This document shows positions 52,823 through 64,000 of a stretch of DNA of 64,000 nucleotides, in pieces. The stretch is from Liolophura sinensis (taxonomy: Eukaryota; Mollusca; Polyplacophora; Chitonida; Chitonidae). The stretch spans positions 23,325,953 to 23,389,952 of the forward strand of contig NC_088307.1 of the NCBI RefSeq assembly GCF_032854445.1. Reading direction: 5' to 3'. Every line of letters begins with the position of its first letter. Positions within the stretch are counted from its first letter, which is position 1. The notes below the pieces were generated by a model, which did no database searches, was not told the DNA's origin, and worked only from the letters and a program-made list of their open reading frames with translations. The position numbers and the translations under genes were made by a program.

Positions 52823-53895
52823 CTGTCATAATATAGGAGCTCTTCAGCCTCTTAGCTTATCACTCTATGCTATCTATGTATACACCAGATTGCTCTAGCA
52901 AACCGAACACACGTATTGTAATGTAGACTTTTAGACTTATTCTGTAACTGTTGACAAGATATAACGAATGATGAAACTGACCAGTGGGTAATTCGTAACT
53001 GCTGAAGTTGCTGCAACTTAAGATATAAGGTGATGATGGCTTGTTGCTAAGTAGAAATATTTGTCATCTTAAAGCGTGAAAGAATGATTGGTTGTGTAAA
53101 GTTCCCATATGTAAGAAGGACCTACTGTAATTGAATTTGTCGGTTGTTTGAAAACATGTATTCTAACCTTGACCGACAAGTAAAATCTTTCTAGAATCTA
53201 AAAGCTTTCTACATTGATATATAGCAGCTGTCATTAGCTCCGTATCAGCTGTTCAATGTTATTCGTCGTTTTGAGATGTCCGTCATTCGTGGCTAACAGC
53301 TTTCAAAGTAGTGTAGTCATCTGTAGATTTAGAAGTGCTGCTTTTTGTCTGAACATAATAACTGACCTCTTCTGCTAACTACATGCACTGGTATTTTGCT
53401 TTTTTATGGAGGAAATTGTGATAATTCATAATTGATATGTTCCATGTTTTTTATATTTGATTTTCTCTTTTTTTAATGGCGAGGGAAGTGTTGTTGCATT
53501 AGAGGATTTTGACAAAAACTTTGTTATGCCAATTGTGGCAAAAATATCATGTTTCAAAAATTTTAATATTTTACGCGAAAAAAAGTTAATCTTTCATCAG
53601 GAGTGGGTACAGAATTTACACAGAGAAGAAATGTCAAACTTTGATGATTTTTCAAAATTTCATTGAATTTTTAAGTGACCACACGTACTTTGGGCTTTAC
53701 ATTTTTTGAAGCTTTGAACTATCTTGGACCAATACTGCATAGCAAATGCACGTCACTGCCTGTAAACATTTATATATACCGTTAGACCTGCCTTTGAATT
53801 ATGGTGATAATGTGCTTCCATAGCATACCCTTGTGACTGTTCTGTGTCAGCTTTGTCAACGTTAGTGAATAAACTTATCTTTTACGTCTACTGTT
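52823..53895 (+). other. SPTAN1: alpha-spectrin 3' UTR (inferred extent)
   Basis: A/T-rich, no conserved coding frame. It runs from the stop to the first AATAAA downstream. I see no earlier AATAAA, so a 3' UTR of about 1.05 kb is likely. Confidence 0.6.
53868..53873 (+). terminator. polyadenylation signal AATAAA
   Basis: First AATAAA after the spectrin stop, followed within 20-45 bp by a T/GT-rich stretch (GTGGTTTGAGTCTTTGTTT), the usual downstream element. Cleavage is expected near 53,885-53,895. Confidence 0.6.
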
Positions 53896-54005
53896 TACGT
53901 GGTTTGAGTCTTTGTTTATTCAACTGTTGCGGTTACAATTCATGTAATGCAAAATTCCGTTTTTTTGTTTTTTTTTCAACCCGAATTTCCTTCCAGGAGA
54001 TAAAG

Positions 54006-54258
54006 GGCCTCCGTGGTCTAGAGGTTAAGCGTGCTAGTGCAGCAGAAAAACTAATCAACCTCTCATTAACCTCTCATCAATCCCAGTCGCTCTGAGTTCA
54101 AGTCCATCTCATGCTGGCATCCTCTCCTGTCGTGCGTGGGAAGGGCTGTCAGTAACATGTGGATGGTCTCGGTTTCCTCCCACCATGATGCTGGATACCG
54201 TCCTATAAGTGAATTATTCTTGAGTACGGCGTAAAATATCAATAAAATAAATATAACA
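54006..54258 (+). mobile_element. SINE, main family, near full length
   Basis: Head CCTCCGTGGTCTAGAGGTTA resembles a tRNA 5' half; then GAGTTCAAGTCCATCTCATG, CCTATAAGTGAATTATTC, GAGTACGGCGTAAAATATC and an AATAAAATAAATATAA tail. It lies just beyond the spectrin polyadenylation site. Confidence 0.88.
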
Positions 54259-55527
54259 ACATGTCACACCCGGAGTGTTAGTTTAGTAGCATGGAGTTCA
54301 GTATCAACGACTTGAGCATTTAAGTAACTGCGTAATTTAAGTTACGCTGGAAACTGGTTTACATAGTTGGTGTAACCAGCACAGACAGACCGTCGACGCG
54401 ACGTGGCAATTGCCGTTTCGCGTTTACATGAGCCGTTCTAATTATGGCCTTCAAACTTGGCGTATTAGAAAAAGCCATCCAAAATGAAGGCGGCTTGGTT
54501 TAGGTCACTTGTTTTTTAAACCAGTGGAAACGCCCGTGCCACTGATTTTCCCTTCCACGATTATAACTGCGGCAACAGTTCGTATGCGACCTTCTACAGC
54601 TACGTCAAGACTATCGGTCTTTACTAGGCTTGCACATCGTATACAGTATATATGGCAGTTAAGTGATGAAGGCATGTCAAGTTTAATTGGAGCTTTTTCT
54701 GCTTATATATATGTACATATAACCTATCGCGGAGACAATAGTGTTATATGCAAACGAACGTTTTACTAAACTAACTAAAGTCTATTCATTCGAGTCTAAC
54801 AATCTGATTTAACTCAGATCGTTGGCTATGTATATAGCTTTCGCTAACATGATAGATAGTGATTTGGAAAAAAATAATGGCGTATACAGTTATACAATTT
54901 AATAATTTAATGTCTACAATTATTGTGATGATAAATTTATGCCATACGTCGAAAAAGTTGCCAATATGACGAAATAAGGGAGATCACTCTGACAAGCAAA
55001 TACCAACTTTGCCCTGTGTCTAATGGACTATGTTAATACTATACATACAAAACGTATGAACTTTCTCTGGCCACGTGAGCGACAAAGCTTCTGACGGACA
55101 GTTGCACGGTTAGTTATTAACCAACGAGGCATTCTTAAGGTCATTCTTATATCCACCTCCCTCTGGGCCAGGCGGGGTTTTAGATTACTGTTCCGGTTTT
55201 GTCAAGTAACGAGATTCTTTATATTCTCAATCTTTGTATCGACCTCCGGTATGAAATAAGTGAAATATTGTTAATATTAGAAAAAAAAATACTGAAATAA
55301 TAATGATTTAAAAAAAGTAGAAATACATACTACTTACGGCTCAGGCACCAGTCTCTAACCTCGCTTTACATCGTTTCCACCACTTGCAAAATTTGTATAA
55401 AAATCTTGAAGAACGCCGAGGTCCCTTGAGTTACTTTGAGGCAGAAAGTGATGTCCGGAAACACAAAATATCTGTTCCTACCTTTGTTTCTAATAATACT
55501 TTATACACGTGCATAATACTTTATACT
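54259..55527. other. intergenic, no gene recognised
   Basis: A/T-rich sequence. The longest open frame (54509-54769) has no recognisable motif and no supporting signals. Confidence 0.7.
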
Positions 55528-55782
55528 CCGTAGTCTAGTGATTGACGTGCTAGTGTAGTGCAATGGCCCAAGAGCTTCTCACCACTGCGATCGCTGTGAG
55601 ATCAAATGTAGCTCATGCTGGTTTCCTCTCCTGCCATGCGTGAGAAGGTCTGCCATCAACCTGAGGATGGTTCTGGGTTTCACCTGAGCTCTGCCCTGTT
55701 TCTCTGGTCGCGTCAAATAAGTGAATATTCTCCAGTGAGGCGTAAATCACGAATCAAATAAATAAGTATATAAATAAATGTT
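55528..55782 (+). mobile_element. SINE, main family, diverged
   Basis: CCGTAGTCTAGTGATTGACG head, GAAGGTCTGCCATCAACCTG, GTGAGGCGTAAATCACGAAT and an AAATAAATAAGTATATAAAT tail. Confidence 0.82.
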
Positions 55783-57949
55783 TCTGGGGATATTTTACTG
55801 TTATATTGTCTGTGATATCATACGATTTTCATCAGAGAAGTCAGTCGAAGGAGTAACAAAATACGGATTGGCTTTCCTGGCTTTTGTAGAATAACCCATG
55901 GTATCGAAATGACGTCCTTAATTTATCTCGTTTCAAAATACACAAAACGAATGTCAACAAGGAGCCACGTGTGTGACAATCTCTGAACCCGCATCAGGCT
56001 TGAAAGGGAACGCCAATTCCGACATTCATATACCATTCTTAGAAGTGGTGTTCCAAGCCGATAAAGCAAGACCCATTTCCATAATAATAATAATAATAAT
56101 AGAAAGTTTTGTCTAACGGTATATATTATGTTCAGTGCAAATAATACTTGGTGTTGCTATTATTGTGATTTGGACAGAGTTGTTATTATAAACGTTACGG
56201 TACATATAACATGTGACCTATAATACAGAAACCCGCTCCATAGGTTGTGTATATCTCCAGTTATTTGAACATAAAGTCAGCCGCTAAAGTTGAATTAATT
56301 AATAAAGTAGTATTCTAGAAATGTTGTAAAAATATTTTAAAATTTCTACACAGCTTATTAATAACATAAACAGCAAACAATCGTCAATACCTAACCACTA
56401 ATTTGGTGACGCCATTTTGCCATATTACAGCTATGTAGAGTGACGTCACAAAACTTAGGAGCTCTCCCGTACCATCGACATAAACAATGTGACAATGAGA
56501 AAATACAAACAAAAACGCTGATACCCAACTAAAGTGTATCAGCTCAGTTCTAAGGGTCGATGTTTCTTTCAGGGGTTCGGTCGGGTCGATGTTCTCGTCC
56601 TGCATGGGTGTGAGCATTTGGCCGAGCTGGCTGTACCGACTTCAGGGAATTTACCGAACATAGCAGGATCTTCTGATTGATAAAAGACCCTTTCATCTAC
56701 ATTTTGGGAAGTTATTTACGTAATAAATCTGACTTTTCTATGGAAACATAATATAAAGTATATAAAAATACAATATTTTTATCAAGCAATGACTCTCAAG
56801 AGGCGGTTTTCTTAGGTTTGTGTCCTATATCCTTTTTCTGTGTATATATAGTGACAGATTTTGTGTTCAATTAAATATTGTTATTAAGCTGACTTGGAAT
56901 GAGTGTGTGTGTGTGTGGAAGGGGGGATGGGGGAGGGGGCGGTAAAATAATCTTCTGTCAACAGACATTACTAAAACTTTTAATTGCCACAGTATGTTAC
57001 ACGTCCTAATAACAACACCTTGGGTGCTGATTTATGCTTTAATCTCTAACACAATCTTGACTTTGTACACAGGTATATTCGCTGATAATCAGGTTTAACT
57101 GATCCAGTAGGTTTCTAAGCCTTTATCTAATTATTCGCCAATATCGTCAGCTTGGTCCGAAGAGTGATCAGATAGTGTTACAATACTGTTTTAAGAGTCA
57201 CTTCATCACACTTGAAACAGCCCCTGAATCTAAGAAGGTATCAAGTGAGAGTACATTGTCACTTCAAGCGCGCTCGAAACAGCCGCTGGAATTATAGATA
57301 AAACGGAGATTGCAGTAAAGGAAGTACAGAGTTAGATTTAGTCTATCTCTATTGAAGCGCATATTATACATATCTTTGCTTTTCCGACAAAGACCTTGTA
57401 AATTCTTGGGTTTTTTGTTGTTGTTGTTGTTGTTTTCTAGGCTACTAATATCTGTCCTAAAAATTAAAAGAATTATAGTATACGTATATAGTATAAGAAA
57501 ACGATGAATATATTCAGAGATTTGTTTCGCAGTATTTGTATATAGTGCACGTGACCTCACCAGAATTCAGAACTACATAGCCTATGGATAGATAAGGTTA
57601 AACTGATGCCAACTGACTGCGGTAGGCCGTCATGATTCCATCCTATAATTTCATACTTTATATACAGGTATTTTAGTAGTTATTTGGTGGTTTTGTGCTA
57701 AACGTCGTTTTTGAGAATTGGTCTTGCGATTATAGGTCTAGAACGTCCGTACTGGTTGACGGCTGATATACGAGTGTCTGTTTTGACGCATTGATTCAGT
57801 GTAGGCCCCTAATTGCAATTTCCACATCTGTGTGACGGCATTGGAATAACTGCAATTAGTGCTGAGGAATAATTGACATATATCGTTTGTTATTCAACAC
57901 ATCATATCTGCCTTCATTTACGTTCCCTTCGTCTACAAAATGTTCGTAT
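55783..57949. other. intergenic, microsatellites only
   Basis: Contains (ATA)n at 56081-56100, a GT/GGGG-rich stretch at about 56900-56942 and (GTT)n at 57416-57434. The short open frames have no recognisable homology. Confidence 0.7.
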
Positions 57950-58113
57950 ATTTATTTATTTATTTGGTGTTTTACGCCGTACTCAAGAGTATTTCACTTA
58001 TGCGACGGCGGCCTGCATTGTAGTGGAAGGAAACCTGACAGAGCCCGGGGGAAACCCACGACTATCCGCAGATTGCTGACAGGCCTTCCTACGTATGGCC
58101 GGAGAGGAAGCAT
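57950..58113 (-). mobile_element. SINE, main family, antisense
   Basis: Inverted: TTTATTTATTTATTTGGTGT, TTTTACGCCGTACTCAAGAG, GACGGCGG and CCACGACTATCCGCAGATTG. First reversed copy in the window. Confidence 0.88.
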
Positions 58114-58164
58114 GTATGAGTGTTGTATATAAGTCGCGGTGACAAGAAATAACTGGACAACGAC

Positions 58165-58322
58165 CATGAGGCTGCCGGTGCCGTGTAATGATGGTTTAAG
58201 ATCACTTCTCTCCCATAATTATGGTGTGCATACCTGTGTACAGCTCAGTCGTGAAAAACATCGTCAGTTATCTGCCAAAGGTCAGTGGTTTACGTCTTGC
58301 ACTTCGGTTTCTTATCACATAA
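58165..58322 (+). mobile_element. fourth dispersed repeat family, copy 2
   Basis: GTGTGCATACCTGTGTACAG, GTGAAAAACATCGTCAGTTA and TCTGCCAAAGGTCAGTGGTT parallel 33227-33450. Confidence 0.55.
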
Positions 58323-58557
58323 TGAATTAAGCGGAATTAGACACAGTTACGAAGTAAACTGTCAGAGATCCTGGACACATCGTCCATATTTACTTACAAG
58401 AGAACTGTACTCAATGTAAAATTTAAGAAACCTAATTAGCTTAGTTAAAGGCGTTTGATTCAATAATGTTGACCCATTTTATTTGTAGTAAAAACTTGTG
58501 ATGTTGACTAAAAACCCCGTATCTAACCAAATGCTATACAAGGCGATATATAGGGAA

Positions 58558-58865
58558 ATCTGGGGTTCGGGGGTTCAAACCCGGTTCGGGGCATACCAAA
58601 GACTACAAAAATGGTACTTGCTGCTGCCTGCTTGGCGTCCAGCACTGAGAGGATAGAGCAAGGAAACAGGACTGGTTGGTCCGGTGTCTGCATAATGTGA
58701 CTGGGTGGGGTGTCATGTCTGGCGTCTTAGGCAGGATACTTTAGTGGCGGCATGGAATCGTCCTGCCACAAGAACACATAGTATTTGAACAAAACACCTA
58801 ATGACTTAAATTACTGATCGTCAGTGTGTAAAATTGTTTAAGTGCGACGCAAAACCCCAAGCATA
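58558..58865 (+). mobile_element. SINE, third family, longer copy
   Basis: GGGGGTTCAAACCCGGTTCG (B-box like), TACTTGCTGCTGCCTGCTTG, CCAGCACTGAGAGGATAGAG, GTCCGGTGTCTGCATAATGT, then CGCAAAACCCCAAGCATAAA. Matches 7866-8035 in the middle. Confidence 0.7.
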
Positions 58866-59309
58866 AATACATATACAAGGCGAGATATATACACGACCAA
58901 ATGCAGAACCATTCGGTATACAAGGTAAAATTAGAAATGTTCCGTCATCGTATTATGTAAAACGTAAGTATATGTTTTACAACAATCACTATTTGTGTCT
59001 TAAAAAGCGAGATTCCAGAGATATGATTGTATTTATATCTAAGGTGTGATAGTATATAACACTACAAAAACATTGTTTGATTGTTTTTCTCTATTGAGTG
59101 GTGTACAGCAGGGAGTCTTTCTGGGCCCAGCAGGAGTCTTTCTGGGCCCACTATACCTTTTAATTCATGCCGGTGTATAACCAGCGTTTTTGACAGAAGG
59201 CCTTGTTGCTATATCAGTTTATTTCCTTCATCGTTTTATGTCATATACACGATGATTTGGTTATTATGGCTGAGTTTACGCAGATATAAGGGGTAAATTA
59301 GCAGACGCT

Positions 59310-59343
<34 letters not shown>
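59310..59343 (+). repeat. G34 homopolymer
   Basis: Thirty-four consecutive G, followed by AGCGGGGGGG. The exact length is doubtful. Confidence 0.85.
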
Positions 59344-59344
<1 letters not shown>

Positions 59345-59479
59345 GCGGGGGGGCTGTTTGTCATGAGGGTGACAAATAAATTTCAGATAATTGGTCAGTC
59401 AGAATATCATAAAGCAAACAGGTGACATATGTTATTCATATCGGTATGCTATACGGTAAATTTTTATAGAACGCGTGTA

Positions 59480-59634
59480 ATATTTATTTATTTATTTATT
59501 TATGTGATGGGTGTTTTACGCCATACTCAAGAATATTTCGTTTATACGACGGCGGTCAGCAGAGCGGGGGGGAGGAAACAGGGCAGAGCTCGGGGGACAC
59601 CCACGACCAGCCGCAGGTTACTGACAGACCGGCG
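59480..59634 (-). mobile_element. SINE, main family, antisense
   Basis: Inverted: TATTTATTTATTTATTTATT, GTTTTACGCCATACTCAAGA, ATACGACGGCGG and CCACGACCAGCCGCAGGTTA. Confidence 0.88.
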
Positions 59635-59643
59635 TGTAATAAA

Positions 59644-60205
59644 GGTGTATATTTTGGATCTGCATGGGTATACTGCCAGCAGGGTATTTTATTCGTGCAC
59701 ATACAAATGTGGAAAATATATAGTAAAAAATTGTATATCATGTATTTAAACCAATGTATGGGACATCCTTTTCATTGGGTTTTCTACAGGATTCACATAA
59801 ATATACAAAGGTACGAAATACATATTTTTTAGATGACACATGTCAAAAAGTTTATACTCCATCCAATGGTATATTTTATTCATATGGGTATACCCAAAAT
59901 TCTTACTGTGAATATGCAAAATGTATTTTCATGTCAACTGTGTATATTTGATACAATATTTCATTCATATAGGTATGCCAAAAGTTTACGGTAAAAAACG
60001 CAAATGTAATAAATATATTTTGGATAACGCATGTAAAAGTGTTATTCGATCCATCAATAAGGTATTTCATTGACATGGATATGCTGCATCATATACATTC
60101 ATTCCTAAGTAGGTATGGGTGATGATTATGCATGACCATACTATAAAAGATCCCCTTGAATATTGCAAATGTAACAAATACATTTTTAGATAACACATGT
60201 AAATA
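59644..60205 (+). repeat. diverged tandem repeat, about 150-200 bp period
   Basis: The pattern GCAAATGTAA.AAATA.ATTTT..GATAAC.CATGTAAA recurs near 59800, 60000 and 60165, with TATTTTATTCAT.TGGGTATAC between. A/T-rich, no coding signal. Confidence 0.6.
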
Positions 60206-61260
60206 AGATGGAGTTGTACATAAACCAATCACAGCAGGAACGTTTCATCTTGAAACAAAATCCATCAGTCATGGGGGTTATATACGTGTGTGTGGTTGGG
60301 AAAAAAAACTGCGTTACAATCGGATGGAATAGAAAAAAGGAAGTGAGTTTAAGGGCCCTTTGAGAAACAGAGCGGGGCATTCGTTCCATATGTGCCCGGC
60401 AGTGTGTTTAGTTTATAAGCTGTAAAGAAATTAGACCGGCATGCCAATCCCTGGGTGTATGTATGTACCTCGGCTGTGATGCTCGGCTGTGGATAATTTG
60501 TGAGCAGTCGGGCACCTGCTGTGGTTCAAAACGCTGTTTGCGGAGGGGAGGCCGTCTAAAGCGGACTAGAGTTAGTCCGTGATGACTTGTGGAAATGAGT
60601 TGTGATGGACTTCATGACAGCTCAACATGCTTTTGATTGATGCCATATTCAGAGCGCAGCGACATCTAGCGGACATCTGGTAGCCATTTCCCTATAGAGT
60701 GAGACATCAGTGCTGACGGCTTCAGCAAGGAAGAAAAGGCGGCCGGAATTTCACAACGACCGAATGATACCCGCGAGATAACGGGACTTGCCAATGCACT
60801 GGCAGATTTCGTGCTCCGATAACGGTTCTGTAGCATACAGTTAAACCGTTAAAAGGATCAGAACTGACCGAGATAACGTGCGACTTAGGACTTCCCACTG
60901 AAAACAAACTTTGCTTGTATCGCGGGTAAAATCCAACATTGAAAACCATGTTTTTGAAATTCCTTTCCAAGACCAATCTAGTAACAGTGAGCACTGGAAT
61001 GTTTTATCAATACATTTCAACACGACACTTATCACCAATGTTTATCACCATTATTACACATTGCTTTGTAGTCATTGTACATTAAAAACACCACAACTCC
61101 AGAATCTGGAATACGTTAAGACTCTTAAGTTTCTTGTCAGCGATGCTTTCTGAGGCAGTTGTTTTTTTATTTTTCTTCCTCACAAAGACCCAACTTTTTA
61201 AATCTTTTTATTATTCTTGCACCTGGGAGCTCATTTTAATGGTATATAAACAAATAAAAA
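60206..61260. other. intergenic, no gene recognised
   Basis: Mixed composition, GC-richer around 60.36-60.72 kb. A CTCF-like word lies at 60658-60672. Overlapping open frames on both strands near 60.9 kb lack motifs. Confidence 0.65.
60658..60672 (-). promoter_or_regulatory. possible CTCF-like site
   Basis: Reverse strand CCGCTAGATGTCGCT fits the CTCF core CCASYAGRKGGCRSY at all but two positions. Single motif only. Confidence 0.25.
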
Positions 61261-61266
61261 ATTAGA

Positions 61267-61390
61267 AAAAGCGTAGAGCTGAAGAAGCGAGAGCTGGGTT
61301 TGAACGAGCAACCTTTACTGCTCAATAGCCTGACAGTCGCAACGAGATTGACGGCTTCAATCATCTGACCTAGCGATGGCTCTGTCCTTA
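61267..61390 (-). mobile_element. possible tRNA-like SINE relic
   Basis: On the - strand, GCTAGGTCAGATGATTGAAG (A-box like) is followed about 60 bp on by GTTCAAACCCAGCTC (B-box like). No closed cloverleaf. Confidence 0.35.
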
Positions 61391-61689
61391 ACAATAGACC
61401 CATCTTTTGCACAGTCAATCAATCGATCAATCAACGGTCTCTAGCGATAGTTCTTTAGAGAACTGGACGGCAGTATTACATATTAATAGCTATAACGAAG
61501 AGTTCAGTTTATTCTTTCAAATCAACTTCCTTAGTAACTTTCCTAGTAATATATTTATGTGCACAGTCACCCTGCGTAAAAAACATTTTTTTTATTTATT
61601 TCATTGCCGTTGGACACCATACTCACGGCCTGTTCAGATATATATGACTGTGATCAGGTTTTTGAATGAAAGTAGATAAGGTGCCAATC

Positions 61690-63165
61690 GTCATTGCTTC
61701 ATCACTAATACGTATATGACGAAATTCCGATAATGACACCCTCGCCCCTGCACTGGACTAAGTCACTTTGAAATGACATATTTCTTATATTATTCTCAAA
61801 CCAGTCGAACTTTAAAACAGTTGTCGGATATATTTAAACCAATGCAAAATAACGGTATACACGCACATTTCCAAAGAGCCTCGGTAACCGATGGACCGAC
61901 TGATGGGTAGAAACAGGCGTTTACAAGTCAGGTCCCTCTCCGCTCTCCATTGTTGGTTTAGGGTGTTGGTTTAAGCTCTACCAGCCGTCATCCGGGCATC
62001 TCGATACCTCTTGCTGTGATCACATCTGTCAGGGAAAGAAAAACAGATCTGCGCCTGTTTGTTTGTTTTCCTGCCAAGACGGTTTTGGTTTGGTCGAAGA
62101 TATCTGCCCGGATAAGCCGCCATCTTGGATTCTAAAACCTTGTCGAGACCGTGATGGCGAAAATGGCGACACTGAGTGACAGTAACAGCCAAATAAACAT
62201 TTAGTAAATTCGCTCCGTTTGACGCGGTCAAGACGCCAGGAAAGGGCAGAGTTTTGTTTTCACCGTTCAGATAGCCTTGTATCTTTACACTTCTCACCAT
62301 TTCCTACGAAGTGTTTTTTCAGAAACCGCATCTGATCCCAATCCTGTTGCAACTGGCTAAAGAGCAATAGTTGCCCAAATGTGTTCGTGACTCTCAGCTA
62401 AAACCGGGACTTTTCTCTTTTCATTAGTTTTTGTCAAGTGTACACTTATCAGCATTTTTCAAGTTTAAGAACTTCTGACTCAAGTTGTACAGTTTATGGC
62501 ATATGTACTTAATATGGACTGTACCACGACTGACTGTTCATTGATTCTAGAGAGTTTCGCGTTTTCTACACTGCACTATACTACACTGCATTCTGTGGAA
62601 TCCGTACAGTTTGTTGTGGTACAGAATTTACGACTATACTTGGACCATTTCTTAAAATTATTAATAAATGAGAAATGCTTATGAGTGAGAGTGAAAACCT
62701 CAAGTGGCATTCACCAAATATTTTAGGGCTCATGATTTCTTGTGTACTCTCGTACACAAGGACACTAAACCAAGTTTTGTCAGCTGTCTATTATACAGGA
62801 TTCCATACCTCGCGGCTGATGGTTAAAACTTTCATCCATTCGATAGTTAAAGCCATCAGGTTTGATGAATTTTAATTGTGTTAATTTTAGGTGTTTTCCA
62901 CAAAAAATATGCTGAATTTAGCCACCTCAAACCATTTAGAAAGGGAGATAATTATTTACCATAGGCATGCGATCAGGCTGACTGGGGATGAGAAACGCTG
63001 ATAATACACAATACAGTAGTCGATAAATACGCGTTAGCCAATACCAGTTTTGATATGATCTGTAATGCAAGTAGCCTACTGATACCAGTGAGAAAAAATA
63101 TGTAGTTTCAACAAGCATTTTAAGAGTCTCGCGAGTTCACGCAGATGTTTTCGTGAGACAAGGTG
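61690..63165. other. intergenic, no gene recognised
   Basis: Open frames are short and motif-free. AAGATGGCGGC-type words occur near 62.12-62.16 kb. Confidence 0.6.
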
Positions 63166-63169
63166 CTGG

Positions 63170-63500
63170 ACAACTAATCATGCAAGTAACAATGTGGAGG
63201 AAAAATAACGACGCATGTAATCACGTGGAAGGAAACTAACCATGTAAAGTAACCCTGTGGAAGAAAAGCTAACCATGTAAGGTAGAACACTAGCCATGTA
63301 AGGGAATCATGTGGAAGGAAAACTAAACATGCCAGGTAACCATATGGAAGAAAACTAACCATGTAAGGTAACCACGTGGAAGAAAACTGCTCACGTAAGG
63401 TAGGCCTAAACATGTGAAGGAAACTAATCATATAAGGCAACCACGTGGAAGAAAACTAACAATGAAGGTAACCACATGGAAGAAAACTAACAAAGTAAAA
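63170..63500 (+). repeat. about 36-bp tandem repeat, 8-9 units
   Basis: Units of AACTAACCATGTAAGGTAAC and CACGTGGAAGAAA with drift. The beginning is the most diverged part. It produces spurious open frames on the - strand. Confidence 0.88.
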
Positions 63501-64000
63501 AAATATGTCTTTGAGCAAACACACTCTTCCGTTAAGTGTCTGACATGAATATATTGTCTTAAAATCACTTCATCTGCTGATAAAAATAGTTTAAGAATAC
63601 AAGAATAACACAGATTAACATCAACGAAAACGGAAGTAAACTACCTTTATATAGAACGTGTGCTAAAATACGAGAAAAGATAAAATTCGACTAAGCCCAA
63701 ATAATTGTTCAAAGGATTTCTCGGACACCAGTATTAGAATGGAAAAATAAAATAACACGTTTACCCAAGAGATCCGACATATTTTCTATTCTGGCTGCTA
63801 TTTTTGATGTCTATATCAACCTCCATTCGTACAAAACTCTATGACTATATTTAGTAATCATAAAGATTGTCATCGTCATTCTATTTTAGACATCACAGCG
63901 AGACAGTCTATAGTGTTTCTTCATTTTCTCTCCGCCTTGTTCCGAATCTTTTATGTCAGAAGCCTCGGAGAAAAGCAAAACATCAAAGGGATGAGACGCT

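Noticed and set aside
61971-62300. 109-codon minus-strand frame
   Set aside because: No recognisable domain, no splice or conservation support; mixed composition suggests chance.
63174-63440. 88-codon minus-strand frame rich in Trp and Leu
   Set aside because: Generated by the 36-bp satellite.
1-64000. CRISPR arrays, operons or prokaryotic signals
   Set aside because: Spliceosomal introns and SINEs show animal nuclear DNA; the tandem arrays lack repeat-spacer structure.

Overview
The window is animal nuclear DNA. Nearly all of it (about 1-53,900, + strand) is one split gene: a non-erythroid type alpha-spectrin (SPTAN1/alpha-Spec orthologue). I could place 54 coding exons, all with GT-AG introns and compatible phases. 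They run from the end of spectrin repeat 2, through the SH3 domain (exons 20-21), repeats 10-20 and the C-terminal EF-hands. The 5' part (N-terminus, repeats 1-2, promoter) lies before base 1. The joined exons give about 6.64 kb of coding sequence, roughly 2,210 codons. Small introns, AATAAATAAATA-tailed tRNA-derived SINEs and the absence of the vertebrate calpain/calmodulin insert point to a lophotrochozoan, most likely a mollusc; the species cannot be read from the window.

Layout. 1-8,800: exons 1-13 (repeats 2-7). 8,800-15,550: one 6.75 kb intron. 15,550-26,960: exons 14-28 (repeats 7-12, SH3 at 20.8-21.4 kb). 26,960-31,275: a 4.3 kb intron holding a candidate in-frame 63-nt cassette exon. 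31,275-48,580: exons 29-51 (repeats 12-20). 48,580-51,350: an intron carrying a 1.92 kb TTAA-flanked DNA transposon with a P2X7-ballast-like gene on the + strand and a THAP-domain gene on the - strand. 51,350-52,822: EF-hand exons 52-54. A 3' UTR of about 1 kb ends near an AATAAA at 53,868. 54-64 kb is intergenic, with SINEs, tandem repeats and a G34 tract but no convincing gene.

Product: alpha-spectrin pairs with beta-spectrin to form the submembrane cytoskeletal tetramer. The triple-helical repeats are the spacer rod, the SH3 domain is a protein-interaction module, and the calmodulin-like EF-hands lie next to the actin-binding end of the beta chain.

Most notable signals: (1) tandem repeats at several 3' splice sites in which the authentic acceptor or its pyrimidine tract was duplicated (exons 1, 11, 32, 50), leaving arrays of decoy acceptors; (2) the candidate cassette exon with a hairpin just after its donor; (3) the composite THAP / P2X7-ballast transposon; (4) a cluster of small indels that break the reading frame only in the 3' exons (46, 52, 54), most simply assembly errors; (5) all SINE copies of the main family inside the gene are in the sense orientation.
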